Assembly (NCBI RefSeq): GCF_002162375.1
Contig: NZ_CP021425.1
Coordinates: forward strand, 186,001 to 250,000
Origin: Oleiphilus messinensis
GTDB lineage: Bacteria > Pseudomonadota > Gammaproteobacteria > Pseudomonadales > Oleiphilaceae
Reading direction: 5' to 3'
DNA: 64,000 nucleotides
Shown: positions 61,783 through 64,000 of the stretch, piece after piece
How the letters are laid out: the number at the start of each line of letters is the position of its first letter
How positions within the stretch are numbered: position 1 is the stretch's first letter
The notes under the pieces: model-generated
What the model was told of the DNA's origin: nothing
What the model saw: the letters and a program-made list of their open reading frames with translations, nothing else
The model's database searches: none
Position numbers and translations under genes: made by a program

Positions 61783-62637
61783 TTAGATACGATGTGCCGG
61801 GCTGGATTTATCGCCTGGTCTGGCTCCGCGTAGCATGACTCGCCCCACCAGGTTCGAGAATCGTTGCGGGAAGAGTCGTGTCAAACCATCGAGAAGGTAT
61901 GCATCGGTTCCCACGAGCAGACGTTGTTTGTTTTTCAGTATACCTGAAACAATGGTTTGTGCCGCTTTTTCCGGTGTGGTGGACGCGATCTTGTCGAACC
62001 GGGCTGCGGCTTCGGCAGCGTCGCGAGTTCCATCGAGTGCCTTGATATGTCGGGCATTACGAACGATGTTGGTTTTTATGCCGCCAGGATGTACGGACGT
62101 GACATGAATGTTGGCCCCGGCCAGCTCCTGGATCAGCGTTTGGTTCAGGGCTTTAACCGCATGTTTTGCGCAGTTGTAGGGGGAGTTCCCGGGAAACGGG
62201 AAGAATCCGTTCACGCTGGAAATGTTGATAATATGACCTTCGGGGCGCTGGTGTAGATAGGGTAAAAAAGCTTTGGTGCCGTAGAGTACTCCGTAGAACA
62301 CGATGTCGAATACCCAGTTAAAATCATCGTAGCTGATGTCCTCAATGGAGCATTGGGACGCAACACCTGCATTGTTGATAATTACATCAACACCGCCGTG
62401 TTGTTTGACGACAGTGTCTGCCCAGTCATAAACCTGCTGTTTCTGAGCAACGTCCACAATATGGGTTGAGACGGTAGCGCCAGGCGGGAGTGCTTCTACC
62501 GTTTCCTGGAGTCCGTCAGCATTGACATCTGCCAGTGCAAGGTGGCTTCCTTTTCGTGCCAGTTCGATGGCCAGCGCGCGACCGATTCCTGAGCCGGCAC
62601 CGGTCAGTGCGACGACTTTGTTTGCAAGTGATTTCAT
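61783..62637 (-). CDS. short-chain dehydrogenase/reductase
   Basis: 284 residues from ATG 62637 (an upstream in-frame ATG would add 32 non-family residues). Cofactor motif TGAGSGIG (12-19), NNAGVASQ, catalytic Ser in ISSVNGFF and YNCAKH (Y-x3-K). A C-terminal tail of about 40 residues is basic. Oxidises alcohols or reduces ketones; with the monooxygenases it could supply the ketone substrate. Confidence 0.9.
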   Translation of the reverse strand: MKSLANKVVALTGAGSGIGRALAIELARKGSHLALADVNADGLQETVEALPPGATVSTHIVDVAQKQQVYDWADTVVKQHGGVDVIINNAGVASQCSIEDISYDDFNWVFDIVFYGVLYGTKAFLPYLHQRPEGHIINISSVNGFFPFPGNSPYNCAKHAVKALNQTLIQELAGANIHVTSVHPGGIKTNIVRNARHIKALDGTRDAAEAAARFDKIASTTPEKAAQTIVSGILKNKQRLLVGTDAYLLDGLTRLFPQRFSNLVGRVMLRGARPGDKSSPAHRI

Positions 62638-62823
62638 GTGTATTCCCCGGGTACTTTCGTTGGTGAAAGGTATCGTTTTTGTTTTAAGGTCGTTTCGTGA
62701 TACAACAGCAAAGCGGATGACCGCTAATGACAACTACCTTAGACTACTTCTCGATATCGTAGATAGCCTCAAGGGGGACAAAACACTTGTCATTAGTGGC
62801 CACCTGTGGGGGCAAGATTAATG

Positions 62824-64000
62824 TCAATTGCACGACGGGGGGCTGTAAAGCCGGGCTGGAACGGTCAATATGAAAGTGCATCCACCTGACGGATCGTTTT
62901 TCGCCTCAATCGTGCCGTCGAGCAGGGCGGCGTATTGCAGGCTGATGGCGAGGCCCAGGCCAATACCTTCGTAGCTGCGACGGGTACTCATATCCGCCTG
63001 GGTACAGGCCGTAAAAAGGTCATCGAAATGTTCCTCGTCGATTCCCGGACCTGTATCCACGACTTTGAAGTTTAACACTGCAGTTTGGTTATGTTCGTTT
63101 GAGACTTCCGCAAGCACCCTGATCGTGCCGTTATTGCAGAACTTCAGGGCATTATCGATCAGCGCCAATAGAATATTCCCGATTTTGGCCATATCCGAAA
63201 CGACAATACAGTCCTCCACAGCCGTGAACTCGAAACTGAGCTGGTTGTTGTGTTCTCGATAGTATTCCGGCACATTTCCTTCCAGCCAGTGCACTAATTC
63301 ATTGAGCGCAAAGGGTTTAGGTTCGCAGCTGTGATCCCCGGAGCTCAAATCGGTAAATTCCAGCAATCGATTGATCTTGTCCAGCAAGACCTGTGAAGCG
63401 TCCCCCATCCGCTGTGCGATATTCCGGGCCTTGTCGTCCAGGGTCTGCTTTTTAAGCAATTGGTTAAACCCGATAACGCCATTCAGAGGCGTGCGCAGTT
63501 CATGGCTGATGGTGGACAGGAATTGACTGCGGGCAGAATTAGCCTTGAGTAGATTCTCCTCCGCTTGCTTACGCTGCTGTATCTCGTGCTCCATGGTGGT
63601 GATGTAGTCACGTACTTGCTGTTCTGCCTGTTGGGTGGCTTCAGACAGTGCCGCAAAGGTGGAGTAGGCTGCGAGCACACAAATGAGTAAAATAAAGGTT
63701 GCCAAAACCGTCCGGTTTTGCTCCGGTGTGAGGTTTTCGGGGGCGATACCAAAGAAGAGTAATCCTCCGAGTGCCAACACCAGTAACACCGCATAAAGAC
63801 AGCTGTACAAGGCGGCACGGCGACCGAGCAGGATACCGGTAATAAGCGGCAGAACCGGGAGCGAGCTCACGGCATAGGAGAGCAGGCCTCCATTGGTTAT
63901 GGTTCCGCTGGTTGCGATAACATGCAGAAAAAACAGTGCCAGATGAGTCGGCCAGACTTTAGTGGCTTGCGATGTGCTGACCACATAAAGACTGAACAAA
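62824..64000 (-). CDS. membrane sensor histidine kinase, 5' end outside the window
   Basis: At least 391 residues, open to the right edge. Several hydrophobic helices (about 20-120, including LPLITGILLGRRAALYSCLY), a coiled linker, HisKA with phospho-His in ISHELRTPLNGVIGF, and the ATPase domain with ALIDNALKFCNN, VDTGPGID and GIGLGLAISLQYAALL. It ends without a receiver. A downstream partner is not visible. Confidence 0.88.
   Translation of the reverse strand, partial: LFSLYVVSTSQATKVWPTHLALFFLHVIATSGTITNGGLLSYAVSSLPVLPLITGILLGRRAALYSCLYAVLLVLALGGLLFFGIAPENLTPEQNRTVLATFILLICVLAAYSTFAALSEATQQAEQQVRDYITTMEHEIQQRKQAEENLLKANSARSQFLSTISHELRTPLNGVIGFNQLLKKQTLDDKARNIAQRMGDASQVLLDKINRLLEFTDLSSGDHSCEPKPFALNELVHWLEGNVPEYYREHNNQLSFEFTAVEDCIVVSDMAKIGNILLALIDNALKFCNNGTIRVLAEVSNEHNQTAVLNFKVVDTGPGIDEEHFDDLFTACTQADMSTRRSYEGIGLGLAISLQYAALLDGTIEAKNDPSGGCTFILTVPARLYSPPSCN

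Noticed and set aside
1-64000. CRISPR arrays, rRNA genes, replication origin, prophage
   Set aside because: No regularly spaced identical repeats, no rRNA-like sequence, no dnaA/rep-type genes or phage structural genes were seen.

Overview
The window looks like chromosomal DNA of a heterotrophic, probably marine or hydrocarbon-associated gammaproteobacterium. The grounds are the protein families present (YqiJ/YqiK, PspA with YjfI, a type-2 malate dehydrogenase, LysR-DoxX-glutathione transferase loci, two Baeyer-Villiger/AlmA-like flavoprotein monooxygenases with Arabinose_bd-type AraC regulators, and a PF10118 protein). An Alcanivorax/Ketobacter-like host is a guess; the sequence alone does not name the genus. 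Layout: (1) 0-10.2 kb is a divergent envelope-stress locus. The minus strand reads YjfI (DUF2170), PspA, a small hypothetical protein and a rhomboid protease cut by the window edge. The plus strand reads YqiJ, a 683-residue flotillin (YqiK-like) and a giant coiled-coil AAA+ ATPase. Two 13-bp palindromes lie between the two arms. (2) A tRNA-Arg(TCG) follows at 10.29 kb. (3) 10.4-23.7 kb is a strongly rearranged accessory region. Four near-identical, same-orientation copies of a ~1.27-kb Y1 (HUH) transposase element with GGACACCC ends separate remnants of polymorphic-toxin cassettes: an orphan Imm1 gene, a 5'-truncated Rhs tip with its presumed immunity gene, a DUF4291 gene split by an IS1182 element, an IS66 remnant, a toxin tail with a SUKH immunity gene, another gene tail and a DUF4214 protein. 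Diverged ~150-bp repeats sit near both edges. (4) 24-26.7 kb carries mqsRA, an HD hydrolase and a GlxA-like AraC regulator. (5) 26.9-28.1 kb holds a Rieske oxygenase. (6) 28.2-36.9 kb is a signalling block: a hybrid histidine kinase interrupted by one in-frame stop, a receiver-EAL protein, a large hybrid kinase with two PAS domains and an Hpt, and a response regulator. (7) 37-44.1 kb has malate dehydrogenase, a LysR-DoxX-GST locus, a crotonase, and an AraC regulator divergent from a Baeyer-Villiger-type monooxygenase with paired direct repeats between them. (8) 44.2-50.7 kb is a second, AT-richer accessory block. It contains a putative membrane-acting effector with a small membrane partner, a small secreted protein, an IS1380-type transposase and an unrecognised four-gene operon with two related exported proteins. 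(9) 50.8-64 kb has LysE, an IS605-like end remnant, an Asp-nucleophile alpha/beta hydrolase beside an HxlR regulator, and a DoxX / glutathionyl-hydroquinone reductase / DODA-type dioxygenase operon with a divergent LysR. It then has a decayed AraC-GyrI gene, and a PF10118 / AlmA-like monooxygenase / AraC / hydrolase / SDR group that looks like oxidation of ketones, long alkanes or similar hydrophobic compounds. A sensor kinase runs off the right edge. How the parts work together: the left locus is presumably membrane-damage repair, the two accessory blocks are interbacterial competition and mobile-element debris, and the right half is regulated oxidation and detoxification of hydrophobic and quinone-type compounds, with dense two-component signalling in between. 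No CRISPR array, rRNA or prophage was seen.
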